Shown: piece by piece, positions 9,401 to 16,390 of the stretch
Numbering within the stretch: the stretch's first letter is position 1
Layout: each line of letters starts with the position of its first letter
NCBI GenBank assembly: GCA_964612485.1
Contig: CAZTFF010000018.1
Location: forward strand, 1-64,000
Reading direction: 5' to 3'
Source of the DNA: JAFGNV01 sp964612485
GTDB lineage: Bacteria > Chloroflexota > Anaerolineae > 4572-78 > J111
DNA: 64,000 nt
Made by a program: the position numbers and the translations under genes
Notes under the pieces: model-generated
What the model was told of the DNA's origin: nothing
Database searches by the model: none
Seen by the model: only the letters and a program-made list of their open reading frames with translations

Positions 9401-10710
9401 AAGGGGGAGTGAAGCTGGTTCCAGCCGGGCAGGCCGTAAAACAAAACAGCGTAGAGGGGTGTGCCAAAGGCAAACAGCAGCGAGAGCAAGGCCAGGGCCG
9501 CAAAAATAAATACGTAACGGTTGAACTTTTGGTTGTTTGAGCGTTTGAACGTGGCGTAAATGGCTTGAACAACGGCCAAGAAGGCCAGCAGCAGGGGCAG
9601 GATTCCGGCGTAGGCCCCGGCTTCGACGGCGGTTTTGGTATCCCAACCGGTGCAGTGGGGGCAGAGAGGGTTGATGGTGCCGGCGGCGTTTGGCCCCAAC
9701 ACCTGCCACTGTTTGCTGACCACATCAAAATAGCCGTGATGAGCCGGGCTGCCAAAAAAATCGGGAATAAGAAAGGAGATGATGCGGCGGTAGGGGAGCG
9801 ACCAGTCGAGGACCTGGGCCAGGGTGACGGAACTGTCGCGGAAATTTTGGGTGACAATTTCGTACATCGGCACCAGTTGCGCCGCACCCAGCCCCACGCC
9901 CAAGATCACCATCACCCCCAGCCAGCCGGCCAGGCGCAGGGCAAAGCGGGGCGTGTGGTGCTGCCGCCACAGCATCGCCAGCCGGCAGAGGGCGTAAAAC
10001 CCGCTGACCAGTAGGGTGTAGTAGGTGATCTCCACGTGCCCGGCCAGGGTTTGCAGCCCCAGCGCCAGCGCCCCGGCCACCACGTAGGGAATGGGCGAGT
10101 AGGTGATGGCTCCTTTTTCTTCTTGTTTGCGGATGATAATCTCGATCAAGGCCAGGATGAGGGGCAGCCAGACGGCGCCGGCCACGATCATGGTAAAGAC
10201 CACGCGGAAGATGAAAAACCCGCTCAGGGCGTAGGTGATGCCTGCCGCCAGCGCTCCCAGCCGGTGGGCGCGCAGGGTGCGCAGAAAAATATACATAAAC
10301 AGCCCGGCCAGCCACAACTGGCTCACCGTGAACCAGCCGTAGGCTTTGCTCAGGGGCAGAATATAAAAGAGCGCGCTAAAGGGGTAGAGACCGGAGTGCT
10401 GGCCGTTGGCTAAAAAGGGCTGGCCCGACAAAATGTAAGGGTTCCACAGCGGAATCTGGCGGGCGGCGATAGACTCGCGGATGAATTTTTTCCAGACGTA
10501 GTTTTCCAAAATTAAATCGGAAACCAGTTGGTTTTGCGGCAGCCCCACGCCCTGGGCTTCTTTGTACGAGGCCCAGGGTTCGTAGGCAAACAGGTTGTCG
10601 GCGGGGAGCAGGGTGTTTGGCCCCAGCGTGATCGATGCAAAAAGTGTCAGCGGCAGGATGAATAAAATCAGCGCGGCCAGAAGGTCTTGCCGGTTGATGG
10701 CTTTCAACAA
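6409..10710 (-). CDS. YfhO-type GT-C membrane protein fused to a MOP-superfamily (Wzx-like) flippase
   Basis: A single 1433-residue frame. Residues 1 to about 960 are YfhO-like: many membrane segments, the early acidic loop 'LLPADNLFAYEPWASYKEAQG', 'NPYILSGQPFLANGQHSGLYPF', and a C-terminal soluble part with the YfhO closing motif 'GWLVLADSYFPGWKAY'. From about 985 the protein continues as a polysaccharide flippase ('LALSNRIVDFAFAMLMLRILQPEGAGRYAFA', 12-14 helices). The TTG at 10710 has AGGAG eight bases upstream. The gene follows the GT2 synthase by 11 bases. Expected role: transfer of lipid-linked sugars outside the membrane plus lipid-linked glycan export. Two short repeats have been accommodated in frame. 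Whether the halves are processed apart is unknown. Confidence 0.85.
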   Translation of the reverse strand: MLKAINRQDLLAALILFILPLTLFASITLGPNTLLPADNLFAYEPWASYKEAQGVGLPQNQLVSDLILENYVWKKFIRESIAARQIPLWNPYILSGQPFLANGQHSGLYPFSALFYILPLSKAYGWFTVSQLWLAGLFMYIFLRTLRAHRLGALAAGITYALSGFFIFRVVFTMIVAGAVWLPLILALIEIIIRKQEEKGAITYSPIPYVVAGALALGLQTLAGHVEITYYTLLVSGFYALCRLAMLWRQHHTPRFALRLAGWLGVMVILGVGLGAAQLVPMYEIVTQNFRDSSVTLAQVLDWSLPYRRIISFLIPDFFGSPAHHGYFDVVSKQWQVLGPNAAGTINPLCPHCTGWDTKTAVEAGAYAGILPLLLAFLAVVQAIYATFKRSNNQKFNRYVFIFAALALLSLLFAFGTPLYAVLFYGLPGWNQLHSPFRWIFPYTLSIAVLAGLGVTYLDRLVSIQWQGNRVAGSRVAKGQKNPFARFCRVLGRLLFWGGLAGVGVMLAALVQPEPFIQAASFVFNRSGLAQNAFANGRQFFGYQWPNFFKFSLMTAASGGVLWLVPKPIFLPARLGRLAVWKPLAIGLISFDLLLAGAGFNPSVDPALLDFTPEVVQWLKTQQADDPYFRLTSLDTPEGRGNKVFLANAGMYNNLFDVRGYDSIIPAQHAQFMQLIQENGDLLFNRVGPLYTVDTTALDSALLDLLGVRYLLTTVELDHPGYQLVYDEEIRVYENLDALPRAFLIDQAVTPADFDKPADLAAMDQWEFAMRSLNPRQHVLLNGETNQRGHDLTPDDAQLPPFDSSQKPPSDSPPPGENLSTSPPLGGTEGGQSNSGVTITSYTPNEVKLSAVLTQPGWLVLADSYFPGWKAYAQAPGAANEIELTIHRANGNFRAVYLQPGQWQVRFRYSPQSFQMGLYASFLAFVTLIFLLGVWAWGKLYREEETDSPIKRIAKNSLVPMVLALSNRIVDFAFAMLMLRILQPEGAGRYAFAVAFISLAEIITRYGLGTLVTREVAAQRDRTNRYLANVSALRLYLWLAALPIMGLILAMYVFFGDTTLDVVITIAILSIGTLLSNLADGLTAVFYAHEKAEYPAAVASVTSLVRVSVGALVLLLGWGIIGLAGSSLTANLVAFLALGYILLVKIYRPRPEADRSLQKEMMGESLPLMINHLLSTIFFRIDVFILKPTWGDTAVGYYNAAYKYIDGINVIPQYFTLAIFPLMSRFAASSRESLVRAYLLSLRFLMILALPLAVGTPFIARELILILAGEEFLPDSMIVLQLLIWFLPFSFINQVTQYALIAIHRQRHLTRAFIIGVVFNVVANLIFIPLYGYRAAAITTILSEWALLIPFYLLVRQNLCAVPWIDIVWRPAIAAGAMGGVLWFVGDINFFLTIAAAVLVYFPTLALVGGLNQQDMSVVWRAIPMGRLRARFS
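8218..8290. repeat. G/C-rich palindromic repeat inserted in frame in the YfhO-flippase gene
   Basis: About 73 bases with near-complementary ends (ccccctcagtccccccc against tgggggggagtcagagg) around an internal ctcccc/ggggag inversion. It encodes a low-complexity Pro/Gly/Ser linker in the YfhO soluble domain, very unlike the flanking protein, which suggests insertion of an interspersed repeat that kept the frame. Confidence 0.6.
9278..9314. repeat. Octamer tandem repeat within the YfhO-flippase gene
   Basis: Imperfect units of the type (c/t)tgctacc run through this stretch and encode 'GNRVAGSRVAKG' in a loop between membrane helices. The same octamer forms the large inverted array at 60034-60131, so this is probably a second insertion of the same repeat family, here inside a coding region. 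Confidence 0.5.
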
Positions 10711-10721
10711 GCGGAACGCTC

Positions 10722-11480
10722 CTAATTTTGGACTGAGTTGGGCAGGGAGATGGGCTTGACGCTGCGATGCCGCCAGCGGATTTCAAAGACGCGCAGGGCG
10801 GCTTCGATTTTGACCGGCCAGGTCATTTTGCTCTGCCCAATCCGGCGGTCTTCAAAATAGATGGGAATTTCGAGGATGCGGAAGTTGAGTTTTTCCGACA
10901 CATAGCTCATTTCCACCTGAAAAACGTAGCCGTTGGAGGTGATGCGGTCCAGGCCGATATGTTCCAGGGCGCTGCGTCGCCAGCATTTGAAGCCGGCGGT
11001 GGCATCTTTGGTTTTTGCGCCCAGGATGCCGCGAGTCCAGACCGAGTTGGCCCACCAGCTTAAAAACCAGCGGCCCCAGCCCCAACGCTCATCCAGTTCT
11101 CCCCCGCCCACGTAGCGGGAGCCGACGACAACATCATAATTGGCAATTTCTTCCAGCATGTTGGGAATGTAGGAGGGGGAGTGGGAGAAATCGGCGTCCA
11201 TCTGGATGATGTAATCGGCGCCGTGTTCCAGCGCCCATTTGAACCCGGTAATGTAGGCCGTGCCCAGCCCCAACTTTCCCTGGCGATGAATTACGTGTAA
11301 CCGTCCGGGGTAACAATCTCGAATCAATTCATCGGCCACCTGGCCCGTACCATCGGGCGAGTCATCATCAACAATGAGAATTTGGATCTCTTCCTCCACA
11401 TCCAGGGTAAAGAGTTCGGCGGTGATGGCCGGTAAGTTATCGGCTTCGTTGTAAGTAGGGATAACTACAATGGTTGTCAT
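10722..11480 (-). CDS. Polyprenol-phosphate mannosyltransferase (Dpm1-like, GT2)
   Basis: 252-residue cytoplasmic GT2 enzyme moving a sugar (usually mannose from GDP-mannose) onto polyprenyl phosphate. The GT-A fold begins at 'VVIPTYNEADNL', 'LIVDDDSPDGTG' holds the nucleotide Asp cluster (38-40), and the metal-binding motif is DADFSHSP (D95-D97). 'GSRYVGGGELDERWGWGRWFLSWWAN' and 'TSNGYVFQVEM' are Dpm1 hallmarks. There are no C-terminal membrane helices, as in soluble Dpm1. It is the first gene of a two-gene unit with the YfhO-flippase fusion, which would use the lipid-linked sugar. The mannosidase and gmd nearby are consistent with mannose metabolism. Confidence 0.9.
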   Translation of the reverse strand: MTTIVVIPTYNEADNLPAITAELFTLDVEEEIQILIVDDDSPDGTGQVADELIRDCYPGRLHVIHRQGKLGLGTAYITGFKWALEHGADYIIQMDADFSHSPSYIPNMLEEIANYDVVVGSRYVGGGELDERWGWGRWFLSWWANSVWTRGILGAKTKDATAGFKCWRRSALEHIGLDRITSNGYVFQVEMSYVSEKLNFRILEIPIYFEDRRIGQSKMTWPVKIEAALRVFEIRWRHRSVKPISLPNSVQN

Positions 11481-11520
11481 AAATTAATTACTCTTTAGAT
11501 GAAATCAGTTACGAATGACC

Positions 11521-11549
11521 ACTATATATCTTATTGGTTATTTTGACAA
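11521..11549 (-). promoter_or_regulatory. Probable promoter of the GT2/YfhO-flippase unit
   Basis: On the minus strand TTGTCA (11549-11544), 17-base spacer, then TATAGT (11526-11521), about 40 bases upstream of the GT2 start. Confidence 0.5.
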
Positions 11550-12293
11550 TTTTATTGTGGGAAAAAGATCGGGGTTAAAATCGTCCTGCCAGTTGGGGCC
11601 GATCCGAACAAGCTCGGCGCGGATGGCGGCGGCATCGGTAATCAGTTGATCCAGGTTGAGGCCCATACAGGCGGGCGCAAAGCGTTGGATTTTGGGCAGG
11701 CCGCGTTCCAGCATTTTCATTGCGCCGCGCCAGTTTTTGTTTTGCACGTGGTAGCAGGCCACACCAATTTGCAAGACCCCCTGGTACATCAGGCGGACGG
11801 ATTCGGGTTCCCGGTTCCAGGCGTCTTCAATTACCTCGTGGCATTCAAAGTATTCGCCCCGGTTAAACAACGCTATGCCTTCTTGCAACAGCGGTGGTGG
11901 ATTTTCATCGCAGCGATGCCGGTCGGCCATCCATTTATATTTTTCGATGAGTTGTGGCAGTTGGCCGGTTACGGCCCCGCGCCCGACAACGGCCCCGCAG
12001 CCGGCCAGTAGCGCCTGCTGGCGGAGTTCCAGGTCAACGTGGGGGCCAAACCCCAGCACCGGGATGTGCCGGCCTTTTCTATCTTCACCTTTGATAAAGC
12101 GCAGCAGTTTTTCCCAGGGGATGCTTTGGCTGAACAGGTCAACAATAACCAGTACCGGCGCGGCCCGCATGGCGTCGGTGAGTTGCGTTTCGGTGGTGGC
12201 GGTTAGGGGCCGGTAGCCCAACCGGGTAAGCGCGCTTTCCAATTTGGGCGCAAACATCAGATCATCAACAATTAAAACAACGGTCTCGGTCAC
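11538..12293 (-). CDS. Pseudo-receiver domain fused to DUF309
   Basis: 251 residues from a GTG at 12293, three bases after the stop of the upstream response regulator, so the two are translationally coupled; the frame open to 12425 only overlaps that gene. Residues 1-125 look like a receiver: 'VVLIVDD' at the start and the Asp in 'LVIVDLFSQ' are present, but the conserved Lys late in the domain is missing ('AVVGRGAV'), so phosphotransfer is doubtful. Residues about 140-215 are DUF309, with its diagnostic 'LFNRGEYFECHEVIEDAW' and 'QGVLQIGVACYHVQNKNWRGAMKML'. DUF309 has no established function. Promoter elements of the GT2 unit overlap the 3' end. Confidence 0.82.
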   Translation of the reverse strand: MTETVVLIVDDLMFAPKLESALTRLGYRPLTATTETQLTDAMRAAPVLVIVDLFSQSIPWEKLLRFIKGEDRKGRHIPVLGFGPHVDLELRQQALLAGCGAVVGRGAVTGQLPQLIEKYKWMADRHRCDENPPPLLQEGIALFNRGEYFECHEVIEDAWNREPESVRLMYQGVLQIGVACYHVQNKNWRGAMKMLERGLPKIQRFAPACMGLNLDQLITDAAAIRAELVRIGPNWQDDFNPDLFPTIKLSK

Positions 12294-12295
12294 AA

Positions 12296-13015
12296 TTAAT
12301 GGGTTTCCTGCTGGGTAGAAGAATAATAGGGCACAAAGCGGTAGCCAACACCCCGTTCGGTAATGAGGTATTTGGGATTGCTGGGGTCTTGTTCTATTTT
12401 TTTTCGCAGGTGCCACACGTACCATTTGACATTTTCGGTGTTGGTATCGGTATCGTAGGGCCAGACGTTTTGGAAGATAAATTCCGTATTCAGTATCTGG
12501 CCGGGACGCTGCGCCATAAAAAAGAGCAGCTCAAATTCGGTGGGGCTGAGGTCGGCGTCCTGGCCGTTGACCAGGGCGCGGCGGTCAACCGGATCAATTA
12601 CCAGTTCGCCGTTGCCAAAGCGCAGCGGCGCGGTTGAAGAGGGCGGCGGCATCGTCGACCGGCGCAGCACCGCCGAGACCCGGGCCAGCAGCTCATCTTG
12701 TAAAAAGGGTTTGACCAGATAGTCGTCCGCGCCGGACTTCAACCCACGCACAATGTCGGCTTGAGATCCCAGGGCAGTAAGGATAATGATGGGGATGGTA
12801 GACACCTTGCGAATCCGGTCGCAAAATTCCCAGCCGGTCAGGTGGGGCATCATAATATCCAAAATCACCAGATGGGGTTTGGTTTGATCCAGGAGTTGCA
12901 GCCCTTCAACGCCATCTGAGGCTATAACAACCTCGTAGCCGTGCGTTACCAGGCTTTTTTCCATCAGTTGTAATAGAAAGGGATCGTCGTCAACAACAAG
13001 AATTTTTTCCGGCAC
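12296..13015 (-). CDS. OmpR/PhoB-family response regulator
   Basis: 239 residues from the GTG at 13015, which has AAAGGA seven bases upstream; the ATG at 13048 would add 11 residues without a ribosome site. The receiver has the acidic pair in 'ILVVDDDPF', phospho-acceptor Asp in 'LVILDIMMP', Thr in 'IILTALGS' and Lys in 'DDYLVKPF'. The DNA-binding half is a winged helix ending 'YLITERGVGYRF'. No sensor kinase lies nearby. It is coupled to the receiver-DUF309 gene and divergent from the amidase. Confidence 0.9.
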   Translation of the reverse strand: MPEKILVVDDDPFLLQLMEKSLVTHGYEVVIASDGVEGLQLLDQTKPHLVILDIMMPHLTGWEFCDRIRKVSTIPIIILTALGSQADIVRGLKSGADDYLVKPFLQDELLARVSAVLRRSTMPPPSSTAPLRFGNGELVIDPVDRRALVNGQDADLSPTEFELLFFMAQRPGQILNTEFIFQNVWPYDTDTNTENVKWYVWHLRKKIEQDPSNPKYLITERGVGYRFVPYYSSTQQETH

Positions 13016-13095
13016 GTTTGTTTCCTTTGGGAGAAGGTGAGTATACAACGCTATAGTTAATTTTATTAAATTCCTCTCCTTGTGTCAATGTGTTA

Positions 13096-13141
13096 GTAGT
13101 ACTGGGGTCTATCCAAGATTTTAAGACCGACCGTAGTACTG
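13096..13141. repeat. Two gtagtactg direct repeats in the divergent promoter region
   Basis: gtagtactg occurs at 13096-13104 and 13133-13141, start-to-start 37 bases. Each contains the palindrome agtact. They lie between the divergent response regulator and amidase genes and could be paired operator half-sites, possibly for the response regulator itself. Confidence 0.35.
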
Positions 13142-13199
13142 TGTGGAACATGACATAATTTCTGTAGACGAAAAATTCAACTTGTGTTATCATACCGTT

Positions 13200-14000
13200 A
13201 TGTCGCAATCTCGGAAATCTAACCCCAAAGCTAAATCAGCAAAAAAGGCCGGTACAAAGGCGAACCGCCGCCAGCCGGTGTTTGTCATCACCTTCGTTTT
13301 GATGGCCTTTCTGGCCGTCTGGTTTGGCGTTGATTTGTTCAGGCCGGCAGAACAACCGGTCATCAGAATTCCCCAACCCACATCGCTGGTTTCCGCCGAG
13401 GGTCAAGCGGCGACTAGGGATGAAGTCGCTGCGTCCCAACCGGCCATTGATCCCAGCCAACCCCTGGTGGGGATTGTGGCCGGCCACAAAGGGTATGATC
13501 CCGGCGCGGTTTGCGACGATGGTTTAACCGAAGCCGAGGTCAATTATACCGTGGCCGAAGAAGTGGTTGATCTGTTAAGACGGCGCGGTATTGCCGCCGA
13601 TTTGTTAGATGAATATGATGATCGCCTGACGGATTATCAGGCCAATGCGCTGGTCAGCGTGCATGCCGATAGCTGTAATATTCCGGGCGCGACCGGCTTT
13701 AAAGTGGCCCGCGTAACCAACAGCGCTATCCCGGAAGATGAAGATAGACTGGTGGCCTGCATCAATCAGGAATACGCTAATTATACCGGCTTGCCGCAGC
13801 ATCCCGCCAGCATCACCGATAATATGACCAATTACCACGCTTTTAACGAAATCCATCCTTCAACGCCGGGCGCGATCATTGAAACAGGTTTTCTGCTGGA
13901 TGATCGATTTTTGCTGGAATCCCGCCCCAAAGTGGTGGCCCGAGGCATTGCCGCCGGGATCATTTGCTTTTTGGAAGGCGGCTCTTCAACCGGAGATTGA
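13200..14000 (+). CDS. Membrane-anchored N-acetylmuramoyl-L-alanine amidase (Amidase_3)
   Basis: 266 residues from the ATG at 13200, which fits the promoter better than the upstream ATG at 13143: a TATCAT box ends at 13193, so transcription would begin at about this ATG and no ribosome site is seen. A basic N-terminus and one membrane segment (about residues 28-46) place the catalytic domain outside. The zinc and catalytic residues of Amidase_3 are present: His in 'VAGHKGYDPG', Glu in 'LTEAEVNYT', His in 'VSVHADSCN' and Glu in 'AIIETGFL'. It would cleave the amide between MurNAc and the stem peptide during wall remodelling. It is divergent from the response regulator. Confidence 0.87.
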   Translation: MSQSRKSNPKAKSAKKAGTKANRRQPVFVITFVLMAFLAVWFGVDLFRPAEQPVIRIPQPTSLVSAEGQAATRDEVAASQPAIDPSQPLVGIVAGHKGYDPGAVCDDGLTEAEVNYTVAEEVVDLLRRRGIAADLLDEYDDRLTDYQANALVSVHADSCNIPGATGFKVARVTNSAIPEDEDRLVACINQEYANYTGLPQHPASITDNMTNYHAFNEIHPSTPGAIIETGFLLDDRFLLESRPKVVARGIAAGIICFLEGGSSTGD

Positions 14001-14060
14001 CCATCCTCAAAACCCCTGATATAATTGGGGAGTGCGATTCTCCTCTGGAGGCAGGAAATT

Positions 14061-14678
14061 ATGAAAAGTATGAGTTGCCCCTCTTGCGGCGCCCCGCTGG
14101 ATATTGATAACCGTTTTGTCAAAGTTGTGACCTGTGATTTTTGCAATCAGGTGATGCTGCTGCACGACTCCGGCCTTGATCCTACCGGCCAAACCGCCAA
14201 ATTAACCGAACTGCCTTCCCCGTTGTATATTGGCGCCACCGGCCAGATATTCGGCAAACCATTTGAAGTGATGGGCCGCTTGCGCTACCAATACGATGCG
14301 GGGTTGTGGGACGAATGGTTTGTGATGTTTGATAAGGATCGCCCCGGCTGGCTGCAAGAAGACGAGGGCGAATACATCCTCTTTCACAAAGAAACCTTAA
14401 CCTCGCCCGTGCCGTCGTTTGACGAGGTGGCCGTGGGCAGCGTGCTGCCGGTGGGTAAACATCGGATGTTTATCACCGAGAAGGGAACCGCGCAGATTGC
14501 GGGCGGCGAGGGCCAATTGGCCTTCAACATCCTGCCCGGCCAGGAAGTGCGCTACCTGGACGGCAACAGCGGCGAGCAGCAAGTCAGCATCGAATATACC
14601 CAAAACGAAATAGAACTTTCGGTGGGGCGGGCCGTTCCCCGCGATCAGTTGGTGGTAGATGAGGAAGCGTATTGGTAA
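14061..14678 (+). CDS. Zinc-ribbon DUF4178 protein (short form)
   Basis: 205 residues; the ATG at 14061 follows ggaggcaggaaatt, a good ribosome site. Residues 5-32 are a zinc ribbon (CPSC...CDFC). The rest is one DUF4178 domain beginning 'LYIGATGQIFGKPFEVMGRLRYQYDAGLWDEWFVMF', with the closing 'VSIEYTQNEIELSVG' block shared by both later paralogs. No membrane segment, so cytoplasmic. It opens a plus-strand operon; the next gene starts immediately after its stop. DUF4178 has no established biochemical role but is known to co-occur with DUF350 and spermidine-synthase-like genes, as here. Confidence 0.85.
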   Translation: MKSMSCPSCGAPLDIDNRFVKVVTCDFCNQVMLLHDSGLDPTGQTAKLTELPSPLYIGATGQIFGKPFEVMGRLRYQYDAGLWDEWFVMFDKDRPGWLQEDEGEYILFHKETLTSPVPSFDEVAVGSVLPVGKHRMFITEKGTAQIAGGEGQLAFNILPGQEVRYLDGNSGEQQVSIEYTQNEIELSVGRAVPRDQLVVDEEAYW

Positions 14679-15857
14679 ATGGACGATTTTAATCCGCAAG
14701 ACGCATTGCAAAAAGGTATCCGGGCGGCGCGGCGCGGGCATAAAGAACCGGCGCAGGCGCTGCTCACTCAGGTAGTCCAGGCCGAACCCAACAATGAGGA
14801 AGCCTGGTTGTGGCTGGCGCGGGTGGTTGACGATCCCCTGCAAAAAGCCGAATGTTTGCAGCGGGTGATAGCCCTTAATCCCGGTAATAAATGGGCGGCG
14901 GAACAGTTAAATGCCCTGCAAAGCGGTTCTGCGCCCGCTGCCGGAGCCGCACCGCCCCCGGTGCCGCCGCAAGCGCCCGGCCCCTCGGAGATGAAATTGG
15001 AAACGCTCAGTTGCCCTAATTGTGGCGGTTCGGTTGAACTCCAGGGCGGGGCCGATATTCAGACGGTGGTGTGCAGCTACTGTGGCAGCGTGTTGGATCT
15101 TACGCCGGAACAGGCGGCGGTTATCGGCCAAACCGATCCCAAAGTCAAACCGGTCAAACCCATTGAGCTGGGGATGGAAGGCACGTTTGAAGGCAAGTTG
15201 CATCAGGTCGTCGGCTGGGTGCGGTACCAGGGCCGGGACGAGGAAGAAACCTGGGATTGGGATGAATGGCTGCTGGTTTCGGCGGATGGAGAGTATCGCT
15301 GGCTCACCTACGATTCTGAGCAGGGGTTTCATCTCTACAAAAAAATCACGCCCCGTGAGCCGTTTGACCCCAGAACGGCCACCTCTATCAAAATACCCGG
15401 CGGCGTGGCCCGCGTGGTAGAACGAGGCCGGGCGCGCATTGTGGCCCTGGCCGGCGAGTTGACCTGGCGCGGCAAAATTGGCGATGAGATCCAATATATC
15501 GATGCCAAACGGGGCCGGCAGCCCTACAGCATCGAATACAGCCGCGAAGAGATTGAGCTATTGGAAGGCCACCAGCTCAACGAGAGCCAGGTGTGGAAAG
15601 CCTTTGGCCGCGAAGATTTACAGCAGCAGGCCCGCGCCCAAGCCTCGCAGCGGCGGGTGGAGTTAAAGCAGATTCAGCGAGATCACGCCCGCTCCAGCCG
15701 CAGAATTTATATGATTTTAGCCATTATTGTGATTGTCTTTATTTTTCTAGTGTGCGTCTGTGGCAGTTGTTCGTCAACCGGTGTCTTTGGCCCCTCGGTC
15801 CGGTCCGGGAGTGTGTCCGGACCCTCAACCGGCGGTGGCTTTAATTTTGGTAAATAA
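14679..15857 (+). CDS. TPR-zinc ribbon-DUF4178 protein with C-terminal membrane anchor
   Basis: 392 residues, starting directly after the preceding TAA. Residues 1-85 form two TPR-like helical repeats ('NNEEAWLWLARVVDDPLQKAECLQRVIALNPGNKWA'), a Pro/Ala linker follows, then a zinc ribbon near 108-137 (CPNC...CSYC), a DUF4178 domain from about 160 to 300, and one membrane helix near 348-368. The short tail after the Cys-rich helix end (CVCGSC) is Ser/Gly-rich and recurs at the end of the 61-residue protein at 16203-16388. It is a close paralog of the 531-residue protein two genes on, so the pair arose by duplication. Confidence 0.85.
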   Translation: MDDFNPQDALQKGIRAARRGHKEPAQALLTQVVQAEPNNEEAWLWLARVVDDPLQKAECLQRVIALNPGNKWAAEQLNALQSGSAPAAGAAPPPVPPQAPGPSEMKLETLSCPNCGGSVELQGGADIQTVVCSYCGSVLDLTPEQAAVIGQTDPKVKPVKPIELGMEGTFEGKLHQVVGWVRYQGRDEEETWDWDEWLLVSADGEYRWLTYDSEQGFHLYKKITPREPFDPRTATSIKIPGGVARVVERGRARIVALAGELTWRGKIGDEIQYIDAKRGRQPYSIEYSREEIELLEGHQLNESQVWKAFGREDLQQQARAQASQRRVELKQIQRDHARSSRRIYMILAIIVIVFIFLVCVCGSCSSTGVFGPSVRSGSVSGPSTGGGFNFGK

Positions 15858-15890
15858 CCTTCCAAATTTTTATAAAAGGAGAAAATTCCG

Positions 15891-16193
15891 ATGAAATTCA
15901 AAGTATTCGTTGCGTTTGTGATCGCTTCGCTGTTACCCACGGGTATTGCGCTGGCTCAGGATGCGCCGCCTTCGGCGCGGTATGATTTGGCCTGGCAGCC
16001 GTTTGTTTCAACCATTTTATATGGTTTAGTTGGCATTTTGCTGGCGGTGTTAGGCTATTTTGTGTTTGATCGTATTTTGGGTCTGGACCTAAAACGCGAG
16101 TTGGTTGAAGATCAAAACCAGGCGCTGGGTATTATGCTGGCCGGCGTCTTTATTGGCATTTCCATTGTGGTGGGTGCCGTGATGTTGTCATAA
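15891..16193 (+). CDS. DUF350 membrane protein
   Basis: 100 residues. A signal-like first helix ending in ALAQD is followed by two membrane segments ('FVSTILYGLVGILLAVLGYFVFDRIL' and 'LGIMLAGVFIGISIVVGAVML') with the DUF350 pattern 'RELVEDQNQALGIMLAG' between them. 'AAAAGGAG' precedes the ATG. DUF350 (YjfL-type) proteins are small membrane partners in polyamine or glutathionylspermidine-linked gene clusters; the operon here ends in a spermidine-synthase-like gene. The molecular role is not established. Confidence 0.85.
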   Translation: MKFKVFVAFVIASLLPTGIALAQDAPPSARYDLAWQPFVSTILYGLVGILLAVLGYFVFDRILGLDLKRELVEDQNQALGIMLAGVFIGISIVVGAVMLS

Positions 16194-16202
16194 CCGGAAT
16201 TT

Positions 16203-16388
16203 ATGTCATCAAAAACTGTGACGTGGCTGGCTGTCTTTTTTATCATTTGCCTGCTGTCCTGTAATTTTGTGCTGTGTGGGTTTCTTTCTTACTGGGGAAC
16301 CGGCATCGCGCAGATGAGTTCTCATTCCCTCCGCACGGGCAGCGTGAGCGGCCCGATAATTGGCGGCGGGCCGAATTCGGGCAAATAA
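16203..16388 (+). CDS. 61-residue single-pass membrane peptide of the DUF4178/DUF350 operon
   Basis: One hydrophobic helix (about residues 6-30, Cys-rich) and a short tail ending in the same pattern as the 392-residue paralog: R-(S/T)-GSVSGP-x-x-GGG-x-N-x-GK. The shared tail and the tight gaps (9 bases after DUF350, 2 bases before the next gene) support a real gene. It may be a relic of a duplicated anchor region split off from a full-length paralog, or a functional membrane subunit. No family is recognised. Confidence 0.62.
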   Translation: MSSKTVTWLAVFFIICLLSCNFVLCGFLSYWGTGIAQMSSHSLRTGSVSGPIIGGGPNSGK

Positions 16389-16390
16389 TT

